Shown in pieces: positions 43,401 through 54,755 of a DNA stretch of 64,000 nucleotides. This DNA is from Bolinopsis microptera (Eukaryota; Ctenophora; Tentaculata; Lobata; Bolinopsidae). The notes beneath the pieces are model-generated. The model saw nothing but the letters and a program-made list of their open reading frames with translations, did not search any database and was not told the origin of the DNA. The position numbers and the translations under genes are program-made. The first letter of the stretch is position 1. Each line of letters starts with the position of its first letter. The stretch lies in assembly GCF_026151205.1 (NCBI RefSeq), contig NC_087077.1, forward strand, positions 9,601,983 through 9,665,982. The letters run 5' to 3'.

Positions 43401-46400
43401 GCAAAACGGTTACATGACTTCGATCTACATCTGTGTGGCTTAGATGTTGCCTATCTTTGCAGCAGCAGGTCGAGGTCAGTACTCCAAAGCTCTACGGCTG
43501 TATCTTGAGCAGATTACCGTACTTGAGATCCAGTATGGGGCACTAGTCAAAACGTTCAAGGTCGTAGGTCTGCACACAGTTCGATATAAATTATAATGAA
43601 CACGAGTGGTCTGGTGTGTGGACAGACCTGACGATCGAACAGCGACTAATGAAGGCTGCAAAGTCATCAGGGGGTTTGTCTGGAAGGAGAATGCGAACTC
43701 ATGAATTTGCCCATAAGTTATGGACTGCAACGCTATCGTACTCAACGGCTTGTTTTCGCATCTGAACGAGAGTCTACACTGGAGGAAAGCTTGCAATATG
43801 AGCTCACAGCAATGCCGATGAGTCTTTTTAACAATGAGCAGATGATGAGAAAGGCAAACAAGGCAGCCCTTGGGCAATACCTCAAGAATGTTGTTGATTG
43901 TACTGTGACATTAAGCAACCCATCCTCTCCATTAATAATTGATGGTGGATGGCTACTCTATCAAGTTACCTCGTTCACAGGCTTTGAAACATACGGCGAC
44001 ATAGCTAATGAATACCTTAAGCTAGTTCCGAAATCCCAACAGCGGAAAGTCATTGTTGTGTTTGATGGCCATGCCCGATCAACAAAAGATCATGAGAATC
44101 AGCGAAGAATCAAGGCATACTGCTCTGATATAGCTATTAAAAGTACTACTGTGTGCACAGTTCCGATGAAAAAACTGTTCAGCAACTCAAAGAACAAGCA
44201 TGAGCTTATAAAGCTTCTTTCAAACGTTTTTACAAAACATGGAATTGAAGCACATGTAGCTACTGATGATGCTGATACCATGGTAGCTAGTAAAGCTTTA
44301 AACTTTTCCTTCTACGAAGATGTTGAGGTAAAAGCAGAGGATACTGATATACTTTGCCTCCTTATTCATCATTTTACTGAGAATCACAATGAAATTGTGA
44401 TGACGACAAGAAACGGCTTACACTCGATCAGTAAAATAGTAAATGCTCTTGATGCCAACATAAAACGCATATATTACTTTTTGTTCACAGTTTCTCAGGA
44501 TGTGACACGGTCAGCAGTATACATGGCTTTGGTAAGGTAAAGATATTGAAAAAGGCAGTTTCTTTTCATGAGGAGGGTCATTTAGCATCATTACTCTCTG
44601 TGAGAGTTTCAACAAATGAAGTAATTGAAGCTGGCCTCTCCTTGTTTCAACATATCTATGGAGATAAAACCAAGGCACTTGAAACTCTCAGATTTCTCAG
44701 CTACAGTAGAATGATAGCAAAGAAAAAACTCAACCCATCAAGGCTACCACCGTCTACATCCTCTGCAACTGAGCATATATATTATATTAAGATCATATCT
44801 TCAGTACCATAACTGGGTGACACTCGACACTGCAAGTCTAAATCCACTACATTATGGATGGGAGATGAGTTCTGAAGGATACTACCGGCCAATCCCGACT
44901 AAAGCTGCGAGTGGCCCGGCAGGGATGCTCAACCTCATTTGCTGCAATTGCTCGGTGGAGGTTGAGAACCCTTGTAAGTACTTAAGGTGTTCCTGCCGGA
45001 AGTATGGCTTTAAATGTCTACCTGCATGTGGCCAATGTCATGGATTAAGTTGCACTAATGCACCCGAAAGACAGGACGATTCAGGAGAATCAAACAACTC
45101 TGAGGAAATGGGATAGCCAGAAGTGACCAAATAGTTGCCAATCAAAGACAACATGCTAATAATTCAGGACCTTTTTTTACAGAATTTGATGTGATATGTA
45201 TATTATTTACTATACTAATATAAGGATCAATTGACAATTGAAAGCAGATTTTAGAATTTAAATACTGATAACTAGACAATGTTTTAATTGTATAACAATT
45301 TTGCTAAATTTCCAAATTTAAGTAAAATTTCAAAATTTTAGTAAATTTTTGAGAGGTTAGCCTATAAAAATGAAATTATCTCAATAAGTAAAGATCTGAC
45401 GACCCTAAAACACTGATTCGCCCCACATAATGTCACTATTGCGGTCATTTTGCACTCCCTATGGTGCTCCTGGGGGTCTTTATTACGATAGTTACGAGTT
45501 TTTCAAGTGCGGTCCTCAGGCTGACATACGCGCCTGGAGAAAATTGGCTGTAACTTTTTTTGCTCAACAGATCCAGATTGAAAACTCTTTGGGGTGGTTC
45601 CTGACACTATGGACAACACATTCCTGTAAAAATCAGCTTGTTGCAAATTATTTCCCAGATGGTCCTGTATTAATGTTAATTGTCCCTAACTATTTTGCAA
45701 TATTTAGGTTCAAATTTGTGCGCATAACCATAGTTTTGAAAAGCGACATACCCACATCTTGAGAAGAAAACATCTACTGTTTAAAAACTTTTTTGTAACG
45801 CGCAGTATAAGATTTTACTGATTATCTGCATAGACTGCATAGCGCTCACGCGCGTACGTCCGCAATATAAGCGCGCTAGACTGGCCGAACGTACACTCGA
45901 TCGAATTGTATCAAAATATTGGATCCGAAATTGGAACTCAAACTTCAAGTACACTTCTACGCTATTTTTACAACTGGAAAAAATCCGAAAATAATGATAA
46001 GAAACAAGTTATGGAATACTTTTGCTTGTGTATATGAAACGCAAGATTACAAATCTTCGTCCCATGCGCACAATAGGAAGTACTAGTTGTCAGCTTATTT
46101 CTTGGAAACGGGAACTTAAGTTAAGAAGAAATGATATTGAAGAACCAAAACGGGCGGAAGAGCAATATTATACAAATTAAAGATAAATGTTCTAAATATC
46201 CCTGAAAGTGATAGCTTCAAATCGTTACAGATTTATGGACTGCTCGAGAACAGAGATCAGGCTAAAATTTTAAACTTCGGCCCAGTCCAAGACAGAACAA
46301 TGGACATCCTGCCATAGCCTGAACGGAGGGTGGACAACAAAGATATCACGCATACAAATGGTGAACATTCAGGGCCAGTGATTATCCACTTGCACTTGGT

Positions 46401-49400
46401 TATTCTGAATGATCCATGGCGCTGGCTGAATCGAAATGATTAAGATTGTCAAGACGTCTCGTATGTAAAACTAACTAGTTACGGTTGGAGATGAGTGTGA
46501 GATTTTTGAGGCGTTAATTTTAGTCAAAAATATTAGACTTCTGAATAAACCGTACATGCTGTAAATTATCTTGAACCCTGACAATAAATCCAGAATTGAG
46601 GTCTCTGATGATATGGGATTAAAGTTAGGCAGTAAAGCAGTGAATTTACAAAAGGTAACCTTTAGGTTCCTCGGTAAGACTGTTTAGTGTATGCATTTAC
46701 ACAATGAAAGAGGGTATAATACTAGGTACTTCCTAATGAACTGCAAAAACATAGACCACAATACGACACACTTCGCTAATAAAGGTACAATTTAAGGTTC
46801 ACAAACAGACCAAAGAAGCGAAGGACGTGACAGATCACTATTCACTAGCCAGTACGCAGGTGGTAATCAGCATCATGAGCTAGTTGTGAAATGTGTGTAG
46901 ATCTGGTATTGTGAAGCTAGCCTGAAATTTCAATGATATGTTGATTACCGCGACGATCACCTGCTACACTGATGGGTCACGCACAGACTCAGGAAGCGGG
47001 GCTGGTTATATTATCACCACTGGTAAACATAATACTAGTACTCTAGAGGAAAAATCATTCAAGCTTCCTGCCTATCATCCTGTCTATCAGATAGATATGT
47101 TAATTACCCTGATGTTTATTCAAGCGGGCACCGAAGGAAACTGGAAAGCTCTGAAGATTCAGTGGAGATTCAACGTTTTGAATACGACCTAAAGTACAGA
47201 TAACCAATTTTTCCAACAGTTCGGTTTGGCAACAAAAGATTCTAGGTACTTCCTAATGAACCACAAAAACATGCACCTCAATACGACACACTTCGCTAAT
47301 AGAGGTACAATTTAAGGTTCAAAAACAGTCCAAAGAAGGACGTGACAGATCACTATTCACTAGCCAGTACGCAGTTGGTAATCAGCCTCATGAGCTAGTT
47401 GTGAAATGAGTTGCGAAATCGATCTTGTAGATCTGGTATTGTGAATCTAGCCTGAAATTTCAATGATATGTTGATTACCTCGATCTTTCAAGCGGACACA
47501 GTGATATAATATCCCCAGTGTAGCGCGACGATCACTTGCTACACTGATGGGTCACACACAGACTCAGAAAGCGGGGCTGGTTATATTATCACCACTGGAA
47601 AAAATGATGTTAGTACTCTAGAGGAGTCAATTACCCTGATCTTTATTCAAACGGGCACCGAAGGAAAGCTCTGAAAATTCAGTGGAGATTCAACGTTTTG
47701 AATACGACCTAAAGTACAGATCACCAATTTTCCCAACAGTTCGGTTTGGCAACAAACGTTAGATGAGAATCAACGTAAACAAATAAATTTCATAAAGAAT
47801 ATTTCAAATACAGGACGCTGTTATGTTAGTAGTCAAAAGTTACAATTTTCATTGAGATTAATATAACGAAAAACCAAATAAAGAAACTTTACGTGTCAAT
47901 AATGTGGTGATGGACACCTTACACAATTTGAAGCCTTAGTAATATGAATGAATATTTTTAGCTGCAGCATTAACTGCCTCCTAGTGTGAGCCTGTATGGT
48001 TCTAATATATTATATGGTTACAATAATGACTTTAATAAACAGTACAGCGAACCCATGCGTTACAATAACATGACATGCGCTTATATCGCTAATATTAACG
48101 GAGCAAGTTAAATAGGAAATATTACCTCACCGAGGAGAACAATAAGCTGAAGCTCCAGAGCTCCGTTATAGTTGGGAGCAGGGAGAGCAGGGAGAGCAGG
48201 GAGAGCAGGGTAGCTAGTAGCTAGTAGCTGGTACCCTCGTTAATATGTATAATTAGAAGCTACTTTGTGCCTTCTAAATATGAGTAATCAGTTAAGGGGT
48301 GTCGACTGTGGGGTATCATATAATATACTGCCGTTTAGTGTGTGGGGTACTTGAATCATATAATATACTGCTGTTTAGTGTGCGGTTAGGAACATAGACC
48401 AATATATAGACGCTTAATGTGGTCCGTGATAATATTATGTCACTCTCAAACGACATTTAAGCTTTTATCATATATCCATTTTGATATATTGTGTAAAAAC
48501 GTTTAAATTACTGTTCTGAGATGTATATAAAAATTGCTGGAATGCAGATATTCGGCTGCCTATTCCTTGTAATGTCTCCTAACCTTCTCTTAGCACCTCC
48601 TAAAATCCCAAATATTTCAGTACCTAAATATTCCAGGTATTTGAGTCGAGCAAGAGGTGCCTACAAATCCTGTCCACGAAACTGGGCAACAACCAGTTTA
48701 TATTCGGAAATGTTCCTTCACAGCTTGACGCCTACATGTTCGCTCATCTGTCTCTCATCAGGTGACGTGTTACACCTTCGTCCTTCATACTTAGTACTAT
48801 CATTCGTGTGAATATAATAGTGAATATAGCGGAAACACAACAGAGTTCACAACATTTTCATGTTCAGTTCTGGTAGATCTCCCAAACTTAGTAATTAAGC
48901 TTAGATTGCTCCCTTAAAACGGGCTCCATAAAACGGGCTCCTTAAAACGGGCTCCTTAAAACGGGCTCCATAAAACGGGCTCCATAAAACGGGCTCCTTA
49001 AAACGGGCTCCTTAAAACGGGCTCCTTAAAACGGGCTTCTTAAAACAGCTTTATTACATAACACTTAGATGATACGTACACGTAACACGTTATACAAATT
49101 CCACAGGTCATGTCCGATGAAGTCCCAACTTAAAGACGATCTGGGGAAGCTCACTAACCTTAATGACTATACTCTCCGAATACACAAGAAATACTATCCA
49201 AGTAAGTTTATTTGAATAATTACCCATTTATTGTAGTAAATCATATCAATACAGAATTGGGGAATGCTATGACCGGCTGAAAATCTCAGAAAATATGTCC
49301 CGATGTATAATACATCTGTATTTTAAAAGACTGCTGTGGAATGGAGCTAATTGACACTAAAATTCGGGATCCTATACATATGAAAACACAGGACTTAGAC

Positions 49401-51841
49401 CGATTTAACCAACCCGCCGCTCTTCTACTATTAATTTAGGAACATCTTGTCCAGAATAAAGGGATAAATGAGCATATTATCTAAGTACTGGATAGGAATA
49501 GCGATCACAGCCAGCTCAGGAAGGTCGTATGTGAATCATAATCATATTCATGATATTGGTTAACTAATTACTCGTATCTGCTTTCTAGGCTTATTTATCA
49601 CGCAGAGCGGGCTCTGGCTCCACTAACGATCTGAGAATCTCTCCCTCAATAATAGTATAGAATTCTCTCATTGTACTTGGCTCTTACATTACAATTCATA
49701 AATTATGAGTCGTTTGAATAATTCAACAGTTAGTCACAAACTTGTGATTTCGTCAGTGGAATCACGCATGGGCCAATATTATAGATGATATTAACTAATA
49801 TAATATAATACATAAATATACAAGCTACAGAACACTGTGAGCAAATAGTCTAAAATCCATACCATATAGATATAGATCTTGTATTTAAAACTAAGGCTTG
49901 GAATCTCAGTAAGAGCAGATGCTTGTGAAAGCTTAACGATTTAATGGCACATCATCGTTCTGTAACATTAAATTGAGTTCCATGATGTACTTCCCGTCTG
50001 TTTAAGTGTAATTTTTGTAGTTCCTTTAAAGGAGGAACTACAACTCAACAAGCGCTCTGTTTAGTCCTGAAGGATATATATATATTGTATAATCAATAGT
50101 GATAAATAATAGTAATAATTAACTTAACAATAATTGATACAAATTAATTTAATAATGAACACCGTAACTGCAAGAAGCATCAGGACCCATGTGCTAAGCT
50201 ACTTTATAAATGTATCGCCTCTGCCGGCCAACAGAATATGATAGCGAAATAAAAAGAATTAACTGATGCTAGGTATTTGGAACGCTCTTTATCGGGGTGT
50301 TTCTATTAATCTATAGACTATACCGTACACTTCTCGTTTCTCCCGCGAAAGGCCGGTAAAGAGAGGTTTTACTGTATCACGAAAACTTCTACTTGTCCTC
50401 ATGGCTCATTGACAGCTCGAAGAAGGCAAAAAAAGATCAGAAAGCCTAAAATGTCAACTCGTTCATTTTAATGCTCTTCGATCCGTCCCACATTGATCCC
50501 GAGCTGATCATTATGGCCCCCAAATATCCTGCTGCAAGAACCTGTCTTTTTAATTCACAACATCCGGATTGCAATCCAACATAATTATTACCGGCTCTTG
50601 CCCATGCCTGACGCTTGTATCTAGATCTTACCTTTGCCCGTATCTTACTCTTTTTGATTTTAGCCGACCCTGAAATATTGGGGTGATTTGATGTATCTCA
50701 CATAGCGAATGAAGCGGTATGCAGAACAACACAGTAGATGTTGGAAGGTGTATATTCACACTTGCTTCCTACTTCCTAGCTCTTCCTTGGTATCCATGGT
50801 CTTTTCTTGCCTTCTTCGAGCTGTAAATGAGCCATGAGGCCAAGTAGACGTTTTCGTGATAAACTTTACCGGGTCTATCGAGGTATAAAGCGTTTCATAT
50901 ACCGCATTAAGGGCCATTTAATACAAATGTATTGTGTCGTATAACTATTAATATTACTATTGTGATTGAGTACAGTCCGATAAGTACTTACATCACCCAC
51001 TAAATGCAATATGAGCTATGATAAATCACATTTTTGCACAATTAGGTCTAATTATTGAGGAAAAGAAGAGGTAGATGGTAATCCAGGTAGGCCGGTTCAG
51101 ATTAGCACTAAAATTTTTTAGATGTTCACAACTAAAGATATTTGATATACAAGAAAGGTGGTAAAAAGTGGTAAAGTGGCAAAAAGTGGCCTTAAGACAC
51201 GTGGAAAAGTTTGGAAATGTTGGTCAGCCATAAAGGACACCTATTAGGACTCAAAAACGTCAAAAATCCTTTGTTAGCTTTGTGTGTCGGCAGATCGATT
51301 TTTTCAGACGGATTTCCCTGTACTACTACAAAATATGTATCTACCTAGCCTGGCGATATTATATATTGTTCAATAATAGAACCTGACATTTTAACAGTAC
51401 TGACTTTTGGCCTCTCCTGTAACATTAAGGGGACTGGCATTTTATTCATTACATTTTTACACAGTCTAATGAACACTTAACAAACTGTATTTTCAGAGCT
51501 GTACAGATTGTACACACCGGAAGACATGCAGGAGAGAATAACGTCAAATCAAATGTTACAACAGGTTAGGGCCCTCATTGCAAATTAATTAGAAACTAAA
51601 CCTATTAAATCCAAAATAGAAGTGGACGTTTTTTACATTGAAACAGTTAGATATTAGGGCTAGGCACTTACTGTACTTACTAATTACCAACTGGTTTCTA
51701 GATCTAGTTACTAACTGTACCCCTATACAGGTAGCGTCAGTAAGCGCTGTAGTGGTACTAGCTGCAGTCTTCATCTGGTTCAGATCACCTAACAGACTGC
51801 TTATCAACGAACAGAGACTACGCGAGGAAGATGTCCAATAG
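34466..51841 (+). CDS. MTX1: Metaxin (MTX1/MTX3-type), mitochondrial outer-membrane import and sorting subunit
   Basis: Nine coding exons: 34,466-34,534; 34,779-34,925; 35,995-36,087; 40,584-40,682; 40,808-40,891; 48,637-48,761; 49,107-49,201; 51,497-51,564; 51,731-51,841. All have GT/AG borders and compatible phases, giving 296 aa with no stop. The start MELQIWRGDWGLPSID matches the metaxin N-terminus. QFIFGNVPSQLDAYMFAHLS matches the conserved GST-C part. The C-terminus has a membrane anchor (VASVSAVVVLAAVFIWF), which separates it from MTX2. Metaxins bind the SAM complex and help insert beta-barrel proteins. Introns 3 (4.5 kb) and 5 (7.7 kb) hold an antisense gene and mobile elements. MTX1 against MTX3 cannot be settled by eye. 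Confidence 0.92.
36694..37119 (-). CDS. Gene A exon 7: beta-sandwich domain paralogous to gene B exon 2
   Basis: 142 codons starting DWKEVEKGTTFTHT, with VVVGCGGVEVLKYQYEG and VKFGAMDTASAFYK. Exon length is 3n with phase 1-1, unlike the frameshifted gene B copy. It gives the reference for judging that frameshift. Confidence 0.72.
36694..40122 (-). CDS. Secreted gene A: PAN/apple, beta/gamma-crystallin-like, Ig-like, PAN, beta-sandwich; nested in metaxin intron 3
   Basis: Minus-strand exons: 40,122-40,055 (possible signal peptide), 39,827-39,526 (PAN 1), 39,007-38,744 (crystallin-like), 38,001-37,855 (Ig-like), 37,726-37,581 and 37,441-37,300 (PAN 2), 37,119-36,694 (beta-sandwich as in gene B). 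All inner junctions have GT/AG borders and compatible phases, with no stop. The last exon ends in a phase-1 donor (GTAGGT), so more exons are expected to the left, where metaxin exons 1-3 lie on the other strand; none was recognised. The modules are typical of secreted adhesion or recognition proteins. The combination is unfamiliar to me. Confidence 0.7.
37300..37726 (-). CDS. Gene A exons 5-6: PAN/apple domain 2 split by an intron
   Basis: Exon 37,726-37,581 (YNQCREEG, EDDCVNFCLQLNGCLAVTW) joins exon 37,441-37,300 (VNTEPANTDRERGCQVKNSD, KMNCV) in phase 0. The joined product aligns with PAN 1 at CIAVT/CLAVT and the following G-C. Confidence 0.72.
37855..38001 (-). CDS. Gene A exon 4: short Ig-like module
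   Basis: GDTTLTETSGSYSEGTQKTV followed by GDRVYKCSVPNS. The D.VYKCSV motif resembles the F strand of Ig/sushi-like domains; only one cysteine is seen, so the fold is tentative. The donor is AGTTTGT, chosen for phase. Confidence 0.5.
38744..39007 (-). CDS. Gene A exon 3: beta/gamma-crystallin-like domain
   Basis: GRHYSASQQGDKTLEI, then GVWEFYDDVDFIGEPLFVGR and NDKLSSVRPG. The aromatic-F-x-G Greek-key motif and the closing D/N-K-L-S-S-V-R are characteristic of beta/gamma-crystallin folds. Calcium binding is possible but not shown. Confidence 0.7.
39526..39827 (-). CDS. Gene A exon 2: PAN/apple domain 1
   Basis: YDPCRFPGTDYLGG, EEQCVNHCLEFPECIAVT, then GCHKKSSGW and SIDVSC: the cysteine layout and the C..HC....EC core of PAN/apple modules, which bind proteins or sugars. 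Phase-1 donor GTGAGT. Confidence 0.75.
40055..40122 (-). CDS. Gene A exon 1 (tentative): signal peptide
   Basis: MNGMLHLAIFILKLFTISFS has a hydrophobic core like a signal peptide. Only the donor GTAACT (not the stronger-looking GTAAGT four bases earlier) gives the phase needed by the next exon, so the assignment is uncertain. Confidence 0.4.
41000..42188. other. Metaxin intron 5 DNA of unknown origin
   Basis: A stretch near 41,075-41,100 (GTGGGTATGTCGCTTTT) matches the reverse complement of 45,740-45,760. The inverted structure around the PIN-like gene may therefore once have reached here, with about 1.1 kb inserted. An open frame at 41,608-41,868 (minus) is cysteine-bearing but unassigned. 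Confidence 0.35.
43054..43310 (-). pseudogene. Antisense duplicate of the nuclease 3' segment in the left arm
   Basis: Encodes VSFHEEGHLASLLSVRVSTN to ATEHIYYIKIISSVP, exactly as the right arm (44,560-44,812), including the same premature stop made by the frame change at the TA-rich stretch. The lesion therefore predates the duplication or was copied by gene conversion. Confidence 0.8.
43460..45116 (+). pseudogene. PIN/XPG-like nuclease with Cys-rich CXC-type tail, frameshifted
   Basis: Segments in order: QYSKALRLYLEQI; WSGVWTDLTIEQRLMKAAK (stop between); LEESLQYELTAMPMSLF; the nuclease core LIIDGGWLLYQV, VVFDGHARSTKDHE, ATDDADTMV, EDTDILCLL, with the acidic residues expected of PIN/FEN-type metal sites; FHEEGHLASLL; LPPSTSSATEHIY; PIPTKAASGPAGMLNLICCNC; and a Cys-rich tail (CSCRKYGFKCLPACGQCHG). 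This architecture belongs to a multicopy family of many invertebrate genomes whose function is unknown to me. Frame changes near 43,590, 43,750, 44,520 and 44,780 make it a pseudogene. Confidence 0.75.
45693..46720. other. Metaxin intron 5, possible retroelement debris
   Basis: No intact frame. Short stretches near 46,600-46,690 (SDDMGLKLGSK) could be an RT relic, but this is not firm. Confidence 0.3.
46722..47760 (+). repeat. 520-bp tandem duplication carrying an RNase H relic in each unit
   Basis: Units 46,722-47,241 and 47,242-47,760 share the GGTACTTCCTAATGAA start. Each contains the RNase H opening motif: CYTDGSRTDSGSGAGYII in unit 1 (46,965-47,020) and YTDGSHTDSESGAGYI in unit 2. The remaining RNase H residues are lost. 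Likely a fragment of a LINE or LTR element polyprotein. Confidence 0.75.
47761..48636. other. End of metaxin intron 5
   Basis: Includes a short GGGAGAGCA tandem run followed by AGCTAGT repeats (48,175-48,232). Otherwise nothing recognised. Confidence 0.45.
48921..49046. repeat. Minisatellite, nine 14-bp units
   Basis: GGGCTCCTTAAAAC or GGGCTCCATAAAAC repeated nine times, with one GGGCTTCTT variant at the end. In metaxin intron 6, 60 bp upstream of exon 7. Confidence 0.95.
49202..51496. other. Metaxin intron 7 with a small foldback
   Basis: 50,370-50,440 and 50,803-50,872 are imperfect inverted copies (CGAAAACTTCTACTTG, CTCATGGCTCATT, CAGCTCGAAGAAGGCAA), enclosing about 360 bp. This is probably a decayed MITE. 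No gene. Confidence 0.6.
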
Positions 51842-51851
51842 CAACTACAAC

Positions 51852-51857
51852 AATAAA
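51852..51857 (+). terminator. Polyadenylation signal of metaxin
   Basis: AATAAA 11 bp after the metaxin stop codon. Being so close to the stop it may be one of several; no other perfect hexamer was noted nearby. Confidence 0.55.
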
Positions 51858-54755
51858 GGATGTCTAATGTTTAGTAGAAACTAGAGGATGTCTAATAGCA
51901 AGTAAAGGATGTCCAGTACTAGTAGGCACAAGACGATCTTGAAGATTAATAAGGAGAATTTAAAATGTTTAATGAATACAGGATTATTAATTTCGCACTA
52001 ATGACACTAATGATAGGTGAGAAATATTATATAATATTAATTAGGAGCATTGATTAATATTAATTAGGAGCATTGATCAATATTAATCAGGAGCATTAAT
52101 TAATATTAATGAATTGTCCACCGTCAGGCCATTACAACGGGCCCTTTGATACCATAGTCCTGTTATCACTAGCAGTTCGACTCTTTATATTTGTATACAG
52201 TACGGAGAGTGAACGTGTAAGATTTTATCATGCGTGTTTTGAACATGGTCAAGCCAGAAAATACAGAGATTCTGAAAATACAGAGATTCTGAGATATATC
52301 GGAAATAAATAACACTGAATATGACACTACCAAACAGAAAGCCTCAATCCCGTACACGCTATCAATAAGTTGACTCGCCTGGGGGTCACGCGAAACTCAT
52401 TATTCTATATTGAACGTACGTCTATTGTAGCTTCAGTTTTCTAAACCTTTGAATAATTTCGATTAAATTTAGGAAATAATTAAAGCTTCAGTTTCAACCA
52501 CCCAATGACCTTGCCTTAAAACCTATTATAGGTATAGTCAGTAAGTATTGGTAACCAATTTTAGCGAGCAGGAGCCTATAATAAACCCCGAATCTAAGTT
52601 GTAAAGGAATTTAATCGATCGCAAAATGTTTTTGAATTAGATAATTTTCCCGCAGCTGAATTACCTGTTCTAGATTATGATCTAGGTTTACTCAACGTAC
52701 GTACACAAGAAAATTGTCGCTAGGAGGTAAGGATTAATGCACCATTTGAAATTCTGGTCTCAATTTGATCCATCATATCCAATATTTGATTCACGTTGTT
52801 AATAAGGAATATCATAGATGTTTTGTATATCGTCAATTCAACAAGGAGAATGCACAACTCGTTGATTTATGCGACACATAACATAGTTACATGTGATAAA
52901 TCACATATAATATGTAATTAAAGCGACATATTACACATGATAATTCACATATTGCACATGATAAACCTGCTCACACGTCAGTGAATGATGGTATGTGGCA
53001 TTAGTGCCATTGTTTAACCCGAGTATCTGTTGTGAAAAGCACGCTTTATTAAAAGTACGCTCAGACACCCACTCACACACACTCTCTCTCTGGCACAGTA
53101 TCTACGAAACCAGGTCACTCACAGTTCAAATACACAGTGTATTGTGCGAGGTTGTGTCTTACTCGTGTTTTAGTTACTATTTAGTACCTACTTGTTTTTA
53201 ACACCGTATATGTGGGTGGAGTGTGATAGTTGGTGTGTTTTAGTGTTTTAGTGTACGTTAACACTTTATAGGACCGGTTAGTGGGTGGAATATAACACTT
53301 TATAATAGAGCAGTCTAGTGTCAATCATTGTGTTTGTTCATTGGTTCTACTATCAAACGTTTGGTTTGCTTTGGTTTCTAGAGCTACACGCCACATATGT
53401 CCAGGTTCATTATAATATATAATGGAGGACTTCTAGGCAATGTGCTTGGTTGTGGGACTACTATCAAACGTTGTCTGATGGTAAGTACTAATTTATTCAT
53501 GTTAAGTGGCTGTGTTCAATTCCTATAGAATTATCGGGGTTGTTCCTTTTTCGCTTCACTATCCTGCTAGTCTTGATGATGCTTGTGTGATATTATATGA
53601 AGTGTGAACTGTGAAGGGTGTGATCGTGTGCACCAGCACCTCATAATAGAGCAGTCTAGTGGCTGTCTTGTCATTTGTTCATTGGTTTTTGAGAGTGTTA
53701 ACACTCGCTCAGTGCGGAGGAACTATGTGGTTTGTGGTTGTGTTTTTTATCGTTTAGGGAATCTTCTAGGATAATGCTCGGGATATTTTACAGACTATCT
53801 TTTACATGGCTGTCTTGATTATGGTTCTGTTGAATTAAGGAGATGTCCCAAATTTCACTGAGAGGGGTTGAACTGTTTCTTCTTCTAAGGGCACTATTCT
53901 TCTTTTAATTATAACGTTTGACCTTAAAGTAAAACGATTCATCACTAATTAATCGAACAGAGAAATAAAATCAATCAAAGTTCTCATACTGTACGACTAA
54001 TAAACTACCAGCTGCTCTTGCAAATCCTTTCCAATTATATTATTCTGTTTTTAATAAATATAAGATACAGTGCGTAAATGAGTGCGTCATCACCTACGTT
54101 AGTTGTAAAATACTGTTGAAGTGTGGACGATACTAGATACAAGATAATGTTGTCATAAAGCTTTTGGGAGGAAATGCAGGCTTCGTTATCAAAATACATT
54201 TTTTAGAGTTGAAAATTTTATATTTTTGTGGCTGCGGTCCGATTACTATGAGTTTTATTAAGTTATTACACGTTAGCACACATTATGACTTCCTTTCCGT
54301 TCGGCCATGCTTCGAGTTGTTAAGCCAATTTTCGTGTTAAGCTTTCATTTTCTTATTACATTAGTTAAGTTATTAAGGTTAAATAGATACAGTACATGTA
54401 TCATTTAGGCTGTTGTGATGGTTATTTTGTACATTTCCTTACATGTTTGTAAGTTTTGTCATTATATTTGTATTTAATGGAAGTTCCATCTTTACTTTCT
54501 GATCCCACTCCACGTGTTCTGTATCTAAATTAATTCAGTTCATAATAAATAGCAATAATGTTTCTATTAGAGTATTATATTCCATTCTATAGGGTACAGT
54601 AACTCAACTTATTACATTGCAGCTATGTAAAGTTATCTCTGAAGAGAGATTGAAACTAATGATAATGGAACAGACGTAAAATAACAACAACAGAAACTAC
54701 AACTGAAATAGAGAAGCTGAAACCGAAACAGAGAAGGTGAAACCGAAAGTGAATC
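51858..54755. other. Intergenic region between metaxin and LRRC57
   Basis: Contains three 23-bp units (52,032-52,100, TAATATTAATTAGGAGCATT type) and a direct repeat of ATAATAGAGCAGTCTAGTG (53,302 and 53,644). A possible acceptor TTGCAG near 54,622 is followed by a purine-rich leader with GAAACCGAAA repeats running into the LRRC57 start, suggesting a spliced 5' UTR. No coding frame is supported. Confidence 0.5.

Larger units (their letters stand above)
42189..45692. mobile_element. 3.5-kb palindromic element around a PIN/XPG-like nuclease pseudogene
   Basis: 42,189-43,310 and 44,556-45,692 are inverted copies of about 1.13 kb, highly similar. The right arm includes the 3' half of the gene and its 3' flank; the left arm carries the same in antisense. 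The 1.25-kb loop holds the 5' half. Either these are long terminal inverted repeats of a DNA transposon, or an inverted duplication of the gene's 3' end. No target duplication was established. It lies in metaxin intron 5. Confidence 0.75.

Noticed and set aside
42189-45692. Virus-derived origin of the nuclease-like gene
   Set aside because: The architecture matches a family spread in invertebrate genomes, and no viral genes accompany it.
48521-48811. 96-codon frame as an independent protein
   Set aside because: It overlaps metaxin exon 6 in the wrong frame; the exon reading gives a conserved metaxin segment.
48921-49046. CRISPR or regulatory array in metaxin intron 6
   Set aside because: Contiguous 14-bp units with no spacers: a minisatellite.
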